From positions 4,030,001 through 4,094,000 of the forward strand of contig NZ_CP041764.1 of NCBI RefSeq assembly GCF_009817885.1: a DNA stretch of 64,000 bases. The letters run 5' to 3'. Shown here in pieces: positions 25,754-35,212 of the stretch. A program made the position numbers and the translations under genes. This stretch comes from Serratia rhizosphaerae (GTDB lineage Bacteria > Pseudomonadota > Gammaproteobacteria > Enterobacterales > Enterobacteriaceae). The notes under the pieces were generated by a model that made no database searches, was not told the DNA's origin, and worked only from the letters and a program-made list of their open reading frames with translations. Every line of letters begins with the position of its first letter. The first letter of the stretch is position 1.

Positions 25754-26695
25754 TCAATAGGTGACGTTATCGCGCGGCAGGCCGCCAAAGCGCCGGTAAT
25801 AGCCGGCGGCGGGCGCCGGCAGGGCGCCGATGGTGGTTTCCGCCAGCGCGCTGACATACTCCGTCGCGGCGCGGTCGACGCGCTGATAAATATTGATGCA
25901 CAGGTTGCGGGCGATTTGTCCCTCCCACTGGGCGGGCAGCAGCGCATCCGGCAGCAGCGGGTCTTTCAGCACCACGCGGCGGAAGAAGTGAATTAATAAT
26001 AGCTTGATCTGGAAGCAGCGCCGGGGCGTCAGCACCGCGTCGTCCGCCTCGCGCAGCAGCGCCATCAGCGGGCGGAAAGAGACGATAAACTCATGGTAAT
26101 AACCGGCGACCTGCTCCAGCGCCCAGCAGTCGGCCACCCGCTGGCGCAGGGTGGTTTCGGAGCGGGCGTAGGGGTAGTCGGCGCGGAAGTAGATCACCTG
26201 TTCGCTGGCGTTCAGCTCGCCGAGCAGGGCGGTGACGTCGGTCTGCGCGTGCGTCGGCGCCGCCATCAGGTTACTGGCCAACTGGCCGAACCCCAGCCAG
26301 CCCAGCTCCTTCTTCAGCCGCGCGCGCTCGCTTTTTTCCGCCGTTTCCAGCAGCAACAGCTCCCATTTGCCGTCCCATTCCGGCTGTTCACTCAGGTAAA
26401 TTTTGGATTCGGCGTGGCGAAACTGGCGCATGCCCTGTTCGGTTACGCGGTAATAGCTGCGGCGGCCGATTTTCTCCACGTCGAGCCAGCCCTCTTTTTG
26501 CAGCCGGAATACCGAGGTGCGCACAAAGCGATCGCCAAACCCCATCGATTCCAGCAGGGCGCTCAGGCTGCCCAGCCACACTTCGCCGCCGCGATGGCTC
26601 AGCGCATCGCCATACAGGGAAATAATCAGCGACGTGCCGCTAATCGGCTGAGCCTCTAAAGCATGGTGGATAAAGTCATCCAGTTTTTGTTCCAT
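25754..26695 (-). CDS. paaX: Phenylacetic acid degradation repressor PaaX
   Basis: 313-residue repressor that senses phenylacetyl-CoA and shuts down the paa promoters in its absence. The N-terminal winged helix (about residues 15-95, with SLYGDALSHRGGEVWLGSL) precedes a larger C-terminal region typical of the family. It lies 91 bases downstream of paaK in the operon direction, leaving room for its own promoter. An inverted repeat at 36469-36508 in front of paaA is its likely operator. paaY follows immediately. Confidence 0.95.
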   Translation of the reverse strand: MEQKLDDFIHHALEAQPISGTSLIISLYGDALSHRGGEVWLGSLSALLESMGFGDRFVRTSVFRLQKEGWLDVEKIGRRSYYRVTEQGMRQFRHAESKIYLSEQPEWDGKWELLLLETAEKSERARLKKELGWLGFGQLASNLMAAPTHAQTDVTALLGELNASEQVIYFRADYPYARSETTLRQRVADCWALEQVAGYYHEFIVSFRPLMALLREADDAVLTPRRCFQIKLLLIHFFRRVVLKDPLLPDALLPAQWEGQIARNLCINIYQRVDRAATEYVSALAETTIGALPAPAAGYYRRFGGLPRDNVTY

Positions 26696-26786
26696 ATTTT
26701 TCCACGAGTTAGGCTACGGTGACTCACCACATTACCATATCCCCCGGCGGCTGCCAGCGGCGGCGCCATCCCTGGCGTCGGCGGCG

Positions 26787-28094
26787 TCAGCGGGGACGCA
26801 GGTCGACCACCCGCAGCGCCTTGCCTTCCGAGCGCGGAATATCGCCGCAGTTGGCGATGCTGACGTCGGTGCTGACGCCGACGATCGATTTGATATGGTG
26901 GCGCAGCTGGTGGCAGATATCGCAGCGCTGCTGGTGGCTGAGACTGAGCGCCGACTCTTTGAGCTCCACCCGCACCGCGAGCGTATCCAGGTGGCCGGCG
27001 CGGCTGACCTGCAGCTGATAATGGGGCGACAGCTGCTCGAACTGCATAATCTGCTCTTCAAGCTGCGACGGGAAGACGTTGACGCCGCGGATGATCAGCA
27101 TATCGTCGGAACGACCGGTGATTTTGTCCATGCGCCGCATCTGGCGCGCGTCGCCCGGCAGCAGGCGGGTCAGATCGCGGGTGCGGTAGCGGATCACCGG
27201 CAGCGCTTCTTTGGTCAGCGTGGTGAACACCAGTTCGCCGTGCTCGCCGCCCGCCAGCGGCGCGCCGCTGTCCGGGTCGATAATTTCCGGCAGAAAGTGG
27301 TCTTCCCAGATGGTGGGGCCGCCGCCGCTTTCGGCGCACTCCATCGCCACGCCCGGCCCCATCACTTCCGACAGGCCGTAAATATCCAGCGCCTTGATGC
27401 CCATGCGGCTTTCTATTTCATGGCGCAGCGCTTCGGTCCACGGCTCGGCGCCGAACACGCCGATACGCAGCGAGCAGCCGCGCGCGTCGCCGCCCAGTTT
27501 GCGCTCCAGCTCGTCAATCAGCGTCAGGCAGTAGGACGGGGTGACCATAATCACGTCGGGCTTAAAGTCGAGAATCAGCTGCGCCTGCTTTTCCGTCTGG
27601 CCGCCGGACATCGGGATCACCGTCGCCCCCAGCCGCTCTGCGCCGTAGTGGGCGCCCAGTCCGCCGGTAAACAGGCCGTAACCATAGGCGACGTGCACCT
27701 TATCCCGCGGTGTGGCGCCGGCGGCGCGCAGGCTGCGGGCGACGATGTCGGCCCAGTTGTCGATATCGCGCTGGGTATAGCCCACCACCGTCGGCCGCCC
27801 GGTGGTGCCGGAGGAGGCGTGGATGCGCACCACCTGTTCCATCGGCACGGCGAAAGTGTCGAACGGGTAGTTATCGCGCAGATCCTGTTTGGTGGTGTAG
27901 GGGAACAGCGCCAGATCGCTCAGCTGGCGTAAATCGTCAGGGTGGACGCCGGCCTGATCGAATTTGCGTTTATACATCGGCACGTTTTGGTAGGCGTGGT
28001 TCAGGGTCCATTTCAGGCGCCGCAGCTGCAGTGCTTCAATCTCATCGCGCGAGGCGAATTCAATGGTGTCGAGGGGCTGGGGATTGGTTGTCAT
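26787..28094 (-). CDS. paaK: Phenylacetate-CoA ligase PaaK
   Basis: 435-residue AMP-forming ligase that converts phenylacetate, ATP and CoA to phenylacetyl-CoA, the first committed step and the source of the PaaX inducer. The adenylate-forming signature is HASSGTTGRPTVVGY near residue 93. GVFGAEPW and DIYGLSE follow, and a C-terminal DDMLIIRGVNVFPSQ hinge is present. The start MTTNPQPLDTIEF gives the family length. It begins ten bases after the paaJ stop. Confidence 0.96.
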   Translation of the reverse strand: MTTNPQPLDTIEFASRDEIEALQLRRLKWTLNHAYQNVPMYKRKFDQAGVHPDDLRQLSDLALFPYTTKQDLRDNYPFDTFAVPMEQVVRIHASSGTTGRPTVVGYTQRDIDNWADIVARSLRAAGATPRDKVHVAYGYGLFTGGLGAHYGAERLGATVIPMSGGQTEKQAQLILDFKPDVIMVTPSYCLTLIDELERKLGGDARGCSLRIGVFGAEPWTEALRHEIESRMGIKALDIYGLSEVMGPGVAMECAESGGGPTIWEDHFLPEIIDPDSGAPLAGGEHGELVFTTLTKEALPVIRYRTRDLTRLLPGDARQMRRMDKITGRSDDMLIIRGVNVFPSQLEEQIMQFEQLSPHYQLQVSRAGHLDTLAVRVELKESALSLSHQQRCDICHQLRHHIKSIVGVSTDVSIANCGDIPRSEGKALRVVDLRPR

Positions 28095-28104
28095 TATTTT
28101 GGCC

Positions 28105-29316
28105 TCAGTGTTGGACGCGTTCAATAATCATGGCGATGCCCTGACCGACGCCGATGCACATGGTGCACAGCGCATAGCGGCCGTCCCGCCGTTCCAGTTC
28201 GTGCATGGCGGCCAGCGCCAGTCTGGCGCCGCTCATGCCCAGCGGGTGTCCGAGTGCGATGGCGCCGCCGTTGGGGTTGACCTGCTCGGCGTCGTCCGGC
28301 AGGCCGAGCTGGCGCAGCACCGCCAGCGCCTGGGCGGCGAACGCCTCGTTAAGCTCAATCACGTCCATTTGCCCCAGGCTCAGCCCGGCGATTTCCAGCA
28401 CCCGGCGGGCGGCCGGCAGCGGGCCGATGCCCATCAGACGCGGCTCCACGCCGCAGGCGGCGGTGGCGACAATGCGCGCGCGCGGCGTCAGCCCCTGCTG
28501 CTGCGCCATTGCCTCCGAGGCGACGATCAGCGCCGCCGCGCCGTCGTTAACCCCGGACGCGTTGCCGGCGGTCACGGTGCCGGGCTGGCGGAACGGGGTT
28601 TTCAACGCCTGCAGCTGCGCCAGCGAGGTTTCGGGGCGCGGGTGCTCATCGTCACTGACCTGGGTAAGCGCACCTTTTTTCCCCGCAATGCTGACCGGCA
28701 CGATTTCCTGCGCCAAAATGCCGGCGGCCTGCGCCCTGGCGGCGCGCTGCTGGCTGCGCAGGGCGAAGGCGTCCTGATCGGCGCGGCTGATGTTGAACTG
28801 TGCGGCGACGTTTTCAGCGGTTTCCGGCATCGAGTCGGTGCCGAACTGCTGCTGCATCAGCGGGTTGACGAAACGCCAGCCGATGGTGGTGTCGAACAGC
28901 TGCGCCTGACGGCTAAAGGCGCTGTCGGCCTTGCCCATCACTAGCGGCGCACGGGTCATCGACTCTGCACCGCCGGCCAGCACCCACTGGGCTTCGCCGG
29001 CCTTGATGCTGCGGGCGGCCATTGCCAGCGCGTCCAGGCCGGAGCCGCACAGACGGTTGATGGTGGTGCCGGAAACGCTCTGCGGCAGTCCGGCCAGCAG
29101 CAGCGCCATGCGCGCCAGATTGCGGTTATCTTCCCCGGCCTGGTTGGCGCAGCCGAGGATCACATCGTCAACCTGCGTCCAGTCGGCCTGCGGGTGGCGC
29201 GCCATCAGCGCCCGCAGCGGCAGGGCGGCCAGATCGTCGGCGCGCACCGTCGCCAGCGCGCCGCCGTAGCGGCCAATCGGCGTGCGTACGCCGTCGCAGA
29301 TGAAGGCGTGGTTCAT
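28105..29316 (-). CDS. paaJ: 3-oxoadipyl-CoA / 3-oxo-5,6-dehydrosuberyl-CoA thiolase PaaJ
   Basis: 403-residue thiolase that cleaves 3-oxo-5,6-dehydrosuberyl-CoA and 3-oxoadipyl-CoA with CoA, releasing acetyl-CoA and finally succinyl-CoA. The nucleophilic cysteine is in NRLCGSGLDA near residue 90. The histidine motif GGAIALGHPLG and the second cysteine motif CTMCIGVGQG near the C-terminus are also present. Its ATG overlaps the paaI stop by four bases. The same reading frame is open upstream through paaI into paaH (see paaH). This start was chosen from the family N-terminus MNHAFICDGVRTPIG. Confidence 0.95.
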   Translation of the reverse strand: MNHAFICDGVRTPIGRYGGALATVRADDLAALPLRALMARHPQADWTQVDDVILGCANQAGEDNRNLARMALLLAGLPQSVSGTTINRLCGSGLDALAMAARSIKAGEAQWVLAGGAESMTRAPLVMGKADSAFSRQAQLFDTTIGWRFVNPLMQQQFGTDSMPETAENVAAQFNISRADQDAFALRSQQRAARAQAAGILAQEIVPVSIAGKKGALTQVSDDEHPRPETSLAQLQALKTPFRQPGTVTAGNASGVNDGAAALIVASEAMAQQQGLTPRARIVATAACGVEPRLMGIGPLPAARRVLEIAGLSLGQMDVIELNEAFAAQALAVLRQLGLPDDAEQVNPNGGAIALGHPLGMSGARLALAAMHELERRDGRYALCTMCIGVGQGIAMIIERVQH

Positions 29317-29753
29317 GGCTGTTCCTCCAGGACCTGATGGCCAAGGCGATGGGCGCGGCCGCGGAACCAGGCCACGGTTTTCCCCTGTTGGTTGATAATC
29401 TCCACGTCGTACAGCCCGCTGGTTTTTCCCTGATGGCGCACTTCGGCGCTGGCGATCAGCCGGTCGCCGGCCAGCGCAGGGCGGATAAAGTCGATGCTGC
29501 AGCCGGCGGCGACCGCCGCCAGCCCCTGACTGTTGCAGGCGTAGGCGAAGGCGGTATCGGCCAGGCTGAACAGCTGGCCGCCGTGGCAGGTGCGGTGGCC
29601 GTTCAGCATCTGCGGGCCGACCTCCATACTGACCTGCGCAAAACCGCAGTCGACCGCATCCAGACGCATGCCCATCGCCTGGGCGCAGCTGTCTTGTTGA
29701 AACATATGTTCGGCGCAGCGTTGCGCCAGCGCGCGCGGCGTATTGGCGTTCAT
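29313..29753 (-). CDS. paaI: Hydroxyphenylacetyl-CoA thioesterase PaaI
   Basis: 146-residue hot-dog-fold thioesterase that removes ring-hydroxylated phenylacetyl-CoA and so prevents CoA trapping. The family block NGHRTCHGGQLFSLADTAFA carries the catalytic aspartate. The start MNANTPRALAQ at 29753 is chosen because a TGA in another frame overlaps it as ATGA, the normal paaH-paaI arrangement. The upstream codons to 29831 would overlap paaH coding sequence. The stop overlaps the paaJ start. Confidence 0.93.
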   Translation of the reverse strand: MNANTPRALAQRCAEHMFQQDSCAQAMGMRLDAVDCGFAQVSMEVGPQMLNGHRTCHGGQLFSLADTAFAYACNSQGLAAVAAGCSIDFIRPALAGDRLIASAEVRHQGKTSGLYDVEIINQQGKTVAWFRGRAHRLGHQVLEEQP

Positions 29754-31284
29754 TGTTCGGCTCCTGAAGGGGAAGGGCGTGACCGGCGGCGCAGCGGCGC
29801 AGCAGCGGCATCGGGCGGTAGCGCTCTTCAAGGTAGAAGCGCTGCAGGTTTTCCAGCGTGGCGAGGATCTGTTTCCAGCCCAGCGCCTGTCCCCAGGCCA
29901 GCGGCCCGCGCGGATAGTTGACCCCGAAACGCATGGCGTTATCGGTATCGGCCGCGCTGGCGATGCCTTTGTTGACCACGTCCAGCGCCTCGTTGACCAG
30001 CATGGCGACGGTGCGCATCACCAGCAGACCGGGATAATCCGGCAGTGTGATGACCCGTTTGCCCAGCGACTGCAAGCATTGAATCACTTTGGCGTTGTCC
30101 TGAGGGTTGTTTTGCGCCGCGCAGCCGATCGCCAGGGTATTTGCCCGCCGGTAGTCGGCTGACAGATCGAACAGCACCACCGGCGTGCCGATGTCTTCGG
30201 CGACCTGACTGGCTGACTTGCCATTTGTTAACATAAAAGTAACATCATCGATCATCGCCAGCGGGCTGGTCTGGCCGGGTTGTTTGACCGACGCCGCATT
30301 TTCCGTCAGCAGCGCGGCGAAATCCGCCAGCGGCGACCAGTCGCCGTGCAGCGTGACCCGAGCAGCCGGGCCGGCGTTAGCGGCAGCGGCGTAGCTGGCC
30401 TGCGGCGCATCGACATCGTCGCCATAGCGGTAAAAACCACGGCCGCTTTTGCGCCCCAGATGGCCGGCGGCCACCCGTTCCTGCTGCAACAGCGACGGGG
30501 TGAAGCGCGTGTCGTTGAAGAAGGCGTGGAACACCGATTGGGTGACGGCGAAATTAACGTCCTGACCGATCAGATCGGTCAGCTGCAGCGGCCCCATGGC
30601 GAAGCCGCCGGCGTCGCGCAGCACGGCGTCCAGCGTCGCCGCATCGGCGAGCTGCTCCTCCAGCGCCCGCAGCGTTTCGGCATAGAACGGCCGGGCGACG
30701 CGGTTGACGATAAAGCCCGGCGTCGAACGGCACACAACCGGTCGTTTGCCCCATTGCTGCGCCAGCTGGCTCAGGCGATCGCGCGTTGCGGCGCTGGTTT
30801 CCAGCCCGGTGACGATCTCTACCAGCTGCATCAGCGGCGCCGGATTGAAAAAGTGCATGCCGGCCATGCGTTGCGGGTGGCGCAGCGCGGCGGCGATAGC
30901 GGTAATCGACAGCGACGAGGTGTTGCTGGCGAACACCGTATCCGCCGGACAAATCGCTTCCAACTCGCGGAACAGGCTCTGTTTGACCGCCAGCTTTTCC
31001 GCTACGGCCTCGATCACCAGCGCGCTGTCGGCCAGTTCTTCCAGCGCTTCGGCGATGCGGATGCGGGCCAGCAGCTGTTCGCTGGCGCGGCGATCCGCCT
31101 TGCCGGCCTCGACCCGGCGCATCAGGCGCTGGCTCAGTGTCTCGCAGGCGCGCTCGGCGGCGGCGCGGTCAATATCGAACACGGTGACCGGATGCCCGGC
31201 GGCGGCGGCCACCTGCGCGATGCCGATGCCCATGGTGCCCGCGCCAATCACCGCAACGGGTGAGGTAAGGGGAATTGCGTTCAT
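29750..31284 (-). CDS. paaH: 3-hydroxyadipyl-CoA dehydrogenase PaaH (3' frame anomaly)
   Basis: NAD-dependent 3-hydroxyacyl-CoA dehydrogenase that oxidises 3-hydroxyadipyl-CoA. The Rossmann motif VIGAGTMGIG is at residues 12-21, the SNTSSLSIT catalytic region near 117, and the HFFNPAP motif near 140. The family C-terminal block RYRPMPLLRR is near residue 500. After that block, in frame 1, no stop occurs: the frame stays open across paaI and joins paaJ, giving 1059 codons. The stop expected from gene order is the TGA overlapping the paaI ATG (29750-29752), one base out of frame. I place the end there and infer a one-base change in the last ~15 codons, or a sequencing error. Confidence 0.82.
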
Positions 31285-31286
31285 GA

Positions 31287-32078
31287 TTATTTTCCGCTGA
31301 AGACCGGTGGGCGTTTGGCGAAGAATGCGCTGACGCCTTCGCGATAGTCATCGCTGCGGCCGCCAAGGCGCTGCAGGTCGCGTTCCAGATCCAACTGTTG
31401 GTCCAGCGTGTTGGTGGCGGCGCTGTAGATGGCTTTTTTGATCAGCCCCAGGCCGTAGGTCGGCTGGGTCGCCAGATGGCGCGCCAGCGCCCGGGTATGG
31501 GCCTCCAGTTCGCTGCCGTCCACCACCTGCCAGATCATGCCCCACTCCTGCGCCTGACGGGCGCTGATTTTATCGCCGAGCATCGCCATGCCCATTGCGC
31601 GCGCGTGGCCTGCCAGACGCGGCAGGAACCAGCTGCCGCCGGAGTCCGGCACCAGCCCGAGTTTGCAGAAAGATTGGATAAAATTGGCGTTGTCGGCGGC
31701 GATAACGATATCGCAGGCCATCGCCAGCGCCGCGCCGGCGCCGGCGGCTACGCCGTTCACCGCGCAGACGATCGGTTTGGGCAGCGCGGTCAGACGGCGG
31801 ATCAGCGGGTTATAGAAACGCTCGACCGACAGGCCGAGGTCCGGCGCCTGCTGGTCGGCGTTGACGGTGCGATCGTTCAGATCCTGCCCGGCGCAGAAGC
31901 CGCGTCCGGCGCCGGTCAGCAGGACGCAGCGCACCGCCTCGTCGCGTTCGGCGAGGGTCAGCGCTTCCGCCAACTGGTGGTGCATCTCATCGTTAAAGCT
32001 GTTCAACCGGTCGGGGCGGTTCAGCGTGATGGTCAGTACGCCGGCGTCGAGGTGAGTGAGAATCAGGTTGTTGTCCAT
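31287..32078 (-). CDS. paaG: Ring-1,2-epoxyphenylacetyl-CoA isomerase PaaG
   Basis: 263-residue crotonase-fold enzyme that converts the epoxide to the oxepin-CoA and also isomerises 2,3-dehydroadipyl-CoA-type intermediates. The oxyanion-hole segments GRGFCAGQDLND (near residue 62) and NGVAAGAGAALA (near 110) and the family block LGLVPDSGGSWFLPR are clear. It ends three bases upstream of paaF's direction partner and two bases before paaH, consistent with one polycistronic message. Confidence 0.95.
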   Translation of the reverse strand: MDNNLILTHLDAGVLTITLNRPDRLNSFNDEMHHQLAEALTLAERDEAVRCVLLTGAGRGFCAGQDLNDRTVNADQQAPDLGLSVERFYNPLIRRLTALPKPIVCAVNGVAAGAGAALAMACDIVIAADNANFIQSFCKLGLVPDSGGSWFLPRLAGHARAMGMAMLGDKISARQAQEWGMIWQVVDGSELEAHTRALARHLATQPTYGLGLIKKAIYSAATNTLDQQLDLERDLQRLGGRSDDYREGVSAFFAKRPPVFSGK

Positions 32079-32081
32079 GGA

Positions 32082-32855
32082 TCAGCGCCCTTTATAGTGT
32101 GGGGTACGTTTTTCGAAGAAGGCGGCAATGCCTTCACGGCGGTCTTCGGTGGCGGCCAGCGCGGCAAACTGCTGGCGCTCCATGGCCAGCCCCTGCGTCA
32201 GCCCGGTTTCCTCCGCCTGGCGCAGCGCCTGTTTGGCGGCGCGCAACGCCAGCGGCGCCTGTTGCGCGATACGCGCGGCCACCTGCTGCGTGCGCTCCAG
32301 CGTCAGCGCGTCGACGCATACCTCGCTCGCCAGTCCGCTCTGCAGCGCCAGGCGGGCGTCAATGGCCTCGCCGCTCAGCACCATCTGGCTGGCGCGGGAT
32401 TTGCCGACGCAGCGAATCAGCCGCTGAGTGCCGCCGGCGCCCGGCATCAGGCCGAGGGTGATTTCCGGCAGGCCGAAGCGGGCGCTTTCGCCGCAGATGA
32501 CGATGTCGCAGGCCAGCGCCAGCTCGCAGCCGGCGCCGAGCGCATAGCCGTTGACCGCCGCCAGCAGCGGCTTGCTGAACTGGCCCAGCCGCTGCCACAG
32601 CAGCGGGCGCGGGTCACGCAGGGTGGCGGGCAGATCTTGCTGCTGCAGTTCACGCAGGTCGGCGCCGGCGGCAAAAAAACGCGCGCCGCCGGCGATCACC
32701 ACCGCGCCGGTGTCGTCGTCGGCCTCGGCCTGTTCCAGCCGTTCGATCAGCTGTTGCAGGCAGGGGGTGCTGAGCGCGTTACGCGCCTGCGGTCGGTGCA
32801 GCGTCAGGGTAAGAACGCGGCCCTGCCGCTCGTGCAATATCCAGGGGGTAGTCAT
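32082..32855 (-). CDS. paaF: 2,3-dehydroadipyl-CoA hydratase PaaF
   Basis: 257-residue enoyl-CoA hydratase of the crotonase superfamily that hydrates 2,3-dehydroadipyl-CoA to 3-hydroxyadipyl-CoA. Oxyanion motifs ARFFAAGADLREL and NGYALGAGCELALACD are present. The catalytic-glutamate region ITLGLMPGAGGTQRL is typical of hydratases. It lies three bases from paaG and nine from paaE. Confidence 0.95.
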   Translation of the reverse strand: MTTPWILHERQGRVLTLTLHRPQARNALSTPCLQQLIERLEQAEADDDTGAVVIAGGARFFAAGADLRELQQQDLPATLRDPRPLLWQRLGQFSKPLLAAVNGYALGAGCELALACDIVICGESARFGLPEITLGLMPGAGGTQRLIRCVGKSRASQMVLSGEAIDARLALQSGLASEVCVDALTLERTQQVAARIAQQAPLALRAAKQALRQAEETGLTQGLAMERQQFAALAATEDRREGIAAFFEKRTPHYKGR

Positions 32856-32864
32856 CGGCGGCTC

Positions 32865-33923
32865 CTAAACGTCGAAATCCAGCGTCACGCCGTCGCCTTT
32901 CGGCCACGACTGACAGCTGAGGATGTAACCGGCGGCCAGCTGGTCCGGCTCGAGGCTGTAGTTGACGCCCATCTCGACTTCGCCGGCGGTAAGCTTGCAT
33001 TTGCAGGTGGCGCAGACCCCGCCTTTACAGGCGTAGGGCAGGTCCGCCCCCTGACGCAGCGCGGCGTCGAGAATGCTGTCGTCCTGCGCCGTGACGTCGA
33101 TCTCCTGCCGGCGACCGTCGAGCTGAATCGCCACCCGGGTGGCGTTGCGGCTGGCGGCATCGGCCGGTCTGGCGCTGACGCCGCTGGTGTTGAAGCGTTC
33201 GCTGTGGATGCGCCCGGCCGGCATGCCGGCCTGTTCCAGTACGCTGTGGGCATCGTCCATCATCGCTTCCGGGCCGCAGATAAACGCATGTTGATAGTCG
33301 CGGTAGTCGAGCAGCGTGGCGCCGATGGCCTGCAGGCGTTCGCGGTCAATGCGGCCGCTGAGCAGCGGGCTGTCCAGACTCTCCTGGCTGAACAGGTACA
33401 GCGGCTGGAAGCGTTGCGGGTAGCGGTTTTTCAGATCGGACAGCGCTTCTTTGAACATCACCGAGCGACTGCTGCGGTTGCCGTAGATCAGCGTGAACTG
33501 GCTGTCCGGTTCCAGCAGCAGCGTGGCTTTGATAATCGACAGCATCGGCGTGATGCCGGAGCCGGCGGCGATGGCCAGATAGTTGCCGTGGCGCTCCGCC
33601 TGCGGCTGGTAGCCGAAGCGCCCCTGCGGCACCATCACCTCCAGCGCGTCGCCGACCTTGAGCCGTTGATTGACAAATGAGGAAAAACGCCCCTGATGAA
33701 TGGCCTTGACGCCGATTTGCAGCAGCCCGTCCTGCGGCGCGCTGCAGATCGAGTAGCAGCGGCGCAGCTCTTCGCCGTCGAGGCTGGCTTTCAGCGTCAG
33801 GTGCTGGCCGGGGGTATAGCGGTAGGCGCTTTTCAGTTCGTCGGGCACGCGCAGGGTAATGGCGACGGCGTCCGGCGTTTCGCGTTCAATAGCGGCGACA
33901 TTCAGGCGATGAAAAACCGTCAT
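32865..33923 (-). CDS. paaE: Phenylacetyl-CoA epoxidase reductase subunit PaaE
   Basis: 352-residue NADPH-dependent reductase that passes electrons to the di-iron PaaA in the PaaABC(D)E epoxidase. The N-terminal FAD domain has RRCYSICSAP near residue 55, and an NADPH domain with GSGITPMLS follows. The C-terminal plant-type [2Fe-2S] ferredoxin domain has CKGGVCATCKCKL and a distal cysteine near residue 335. The start MTVFHRLNV gives the family length; eight extra upstream codons would overlap the paaD stop. Confidence 0.95.
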   Translation of the reverse strand: MTVFHRLNVAAIERETPDAVAITLRVPDELKSAYRYTPGQHLTLKASLDGEELRRCYSICSAPQDGLLQIGVKAIHQGRFSSFVNQRLKVGDALEVMVPQGRFGYQPQAERHGNYLAIAAGSGITPMLSIIKATLLLEPDSQFTLIYGNRSSRSVMFKEALSDLKNRYPQRFQPLYLFSQESLDSPLLSGRIDRERLQAIGATLLDYRDYQHAFICGPEAMMDDAHSVLEQAGMPAGRIHSERFNTSGVSARPADAASRNATRVAIQLDGRRQEIDVTAQDDSILDAALRQGADLPYACKGGVCATCKCKLTAGEVEMGVNYSLEPDQLAAGYILSCQSWPKGDGVTLDFDV

Positions 33924-33937
33924 GATGTTCTGCGCTC

Positions 33938-34435
33938 CTAGATGCATTTGAAATAATCGAACGGCTCGCGGCAGGCACAGCAGCGGTAGAGCGCTTTGCA
34001 GGCGGTGGAGCCGAACTCGCTGATTTTCTCGGTATTGTCACTGCCGCAGCGCGGGCACTGCACCGGGCCGTGGCTGTCCGGCCTATCGCAGGTATGGCCC
34101 TGCGGCGGCGCGACGCCGTAGGCGCGCAGCCTGGCGCGCGCGTCGGCGTTCATCCAGTCGGTGGTCCAGGCGGGATCGAGCCGGATAGCGACCGTCACCG
34201 GGCTGAAACCGGCGGCGGCCAGCCGCTGTTTGATCGCGTCCTGCAAAAATTCGCTGGCGGGGCAGCCGGAATAGGTTGGCGTAAAGATAATGCGCCAGCC
34301 GTCGCCGTCACGTTCCACCTTGCGCACCATGCCCAGATCGGTAATCGACAGCGCCGGCAGTTCCGGGTCGCTGATCTGCTGTAGGCAGTGCCAGATCTGC
34401 GGGATCTCGGCGGGTTCCAAGTGGGGGAGGATCAT
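33938..34435 (-). CDS. paaD: Phenylacetyl-CoA epoxidase accessory protein PaaD
   Basis: 165-residue protein with an N-terminal MIP18/DUF59 domain (about residues 10-85). A C-terminal zinc-ribbon-like segment has CPRCGS and CCAC pairs. PaaD is needed for epoxidase activity and is thought to help iron-sulfur or di-iron maturation. It lies 11 bases after paaC and 14 before the chosen paaE start. Confidence 0.94.
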   Translation of the reverse strand: MILPHLEPAEIPQIWHCLQQISDPELPALSITDLGMVRKVERDGDGWRIIFTPTYSGCPASEFLQDAIKQRLAAAGFSPVTVAIRLDPAWTTDWMNADARARLRAYGVAPPQGHTCDRPDSHGPVQCPRCGSDNTEKISEFGSTACKALYRCCACREPFDYFKCI

Positions 34436-34446
34436 CAGTCACCTCG

Positions 34447-35205
34447 CTACCAGTTGCAGTTGGGGTAGGCGCGCTGCAGGAACTGCATCTCGGCGAGGAT
34501 AAAACCGAGGTGCTCGCTGTGCTGGCCCTGTTTGCCGCCGAGGCGGAACGCCGGCTGCTCCGGCAGCGTCAGCGTCGCCTGGCGCAGCGTATCGTTCACC
34601 AGTTCCTGCCACGGCGCCTGCAGCTGACGCGGGTCGGCGGCGATGCCCTGTTCGGCCAGCATCAGCTCGGTGTCATCGGCGTGGAACAGTTCGGCGGTAA
34701 AGCGCCACAGCGCATCCAGCGACTGCTGAATTTTTTGATGGCTGGTTTCGCTGCCGTCGCCGAGGCGGATCATCCAGCCCTGGCTGAAGCGCAGATGGTA
34801 TTCCGCTTCTTTCAGCGATTTGGCGGCGATGGCCGCCAGCTGCGGATCGCGGCTGCGGCTGAGTTCGCGCTGCAGCAGCAGGTGGTAGGCATCCAGCAGG
34901 AACTGGCGCACCAGCGTATCGTTGAAGCCGCCGTTTGGCTGTTCGGCCAGCAGCAGGTTATGGAATTCGCGCTCGTCGCGGCCGAAGGCCAGCTGGTCTT
35001 CACTGCATTCGGGGCCGATCAGCGTCGCGGCGTAGCTGAGAATATTGCGCGCCTGGCCGAGCAGATCGAGGCCGATATTCGCCAGCGCCAGATCGATCTC
35101 CAGCTCCGGCGCGTGGCCGCACCAGGCGCACAGGCGCTGCGCCAGAATCAGCGGCGTATCGCCCTGACGCAAAAGATAGGTAATACGGGGATCGCGTTGC
35201 GTCAT
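34447..35205 (-). CDS. paaC: Phenylacetyl-CoA epoxidase structural subunit PaaC
   Basis: 252-residue ferritin-like subunit that pairs with PaaA in the epoxidase core. It has the same all-helical fold as PaaA but is considered non-catalytic. The family N-terminal RLCAWCGHAPELE and the central KEAEYHLRFSQGWMIRLGDG block are visible. It starts seven bases after paaB. Confidence 0.95.
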   Translation of the reverse strand: MTQRDPRITYLLRQGDTPLILAQRLCAWCGHAPELEIDLALANIGLDLLGQARNILSYAATLIGPECSEDQLAFGRDEREFHNLLLAEQPNGGFNDTLVRQFLLDAYHLLLQRELSRSRDPQLAAIAAKSLKEAEYHLRFSQGWMIRLGDGSETSHQKIQQSLDALWRFTAELFHADDTELMLAEQGIAADPRQLQAPWQELVNDTLRQATLTLPEQPAFRLGGKQGQHSEHLGFILAEMQFLQRAYPNCNW

Positions 35206-35212
35206 GGCCGCC

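Noticed and set aside
31398..33680. A 760-codon open frame on the plus strand across paaG, paaF and paaE
   Set aside because: It is antisense to three confidently identified genes; its translation is rich in Gln, Arg and Ala without any domain and arises from codon bias in GC-rich DNA.
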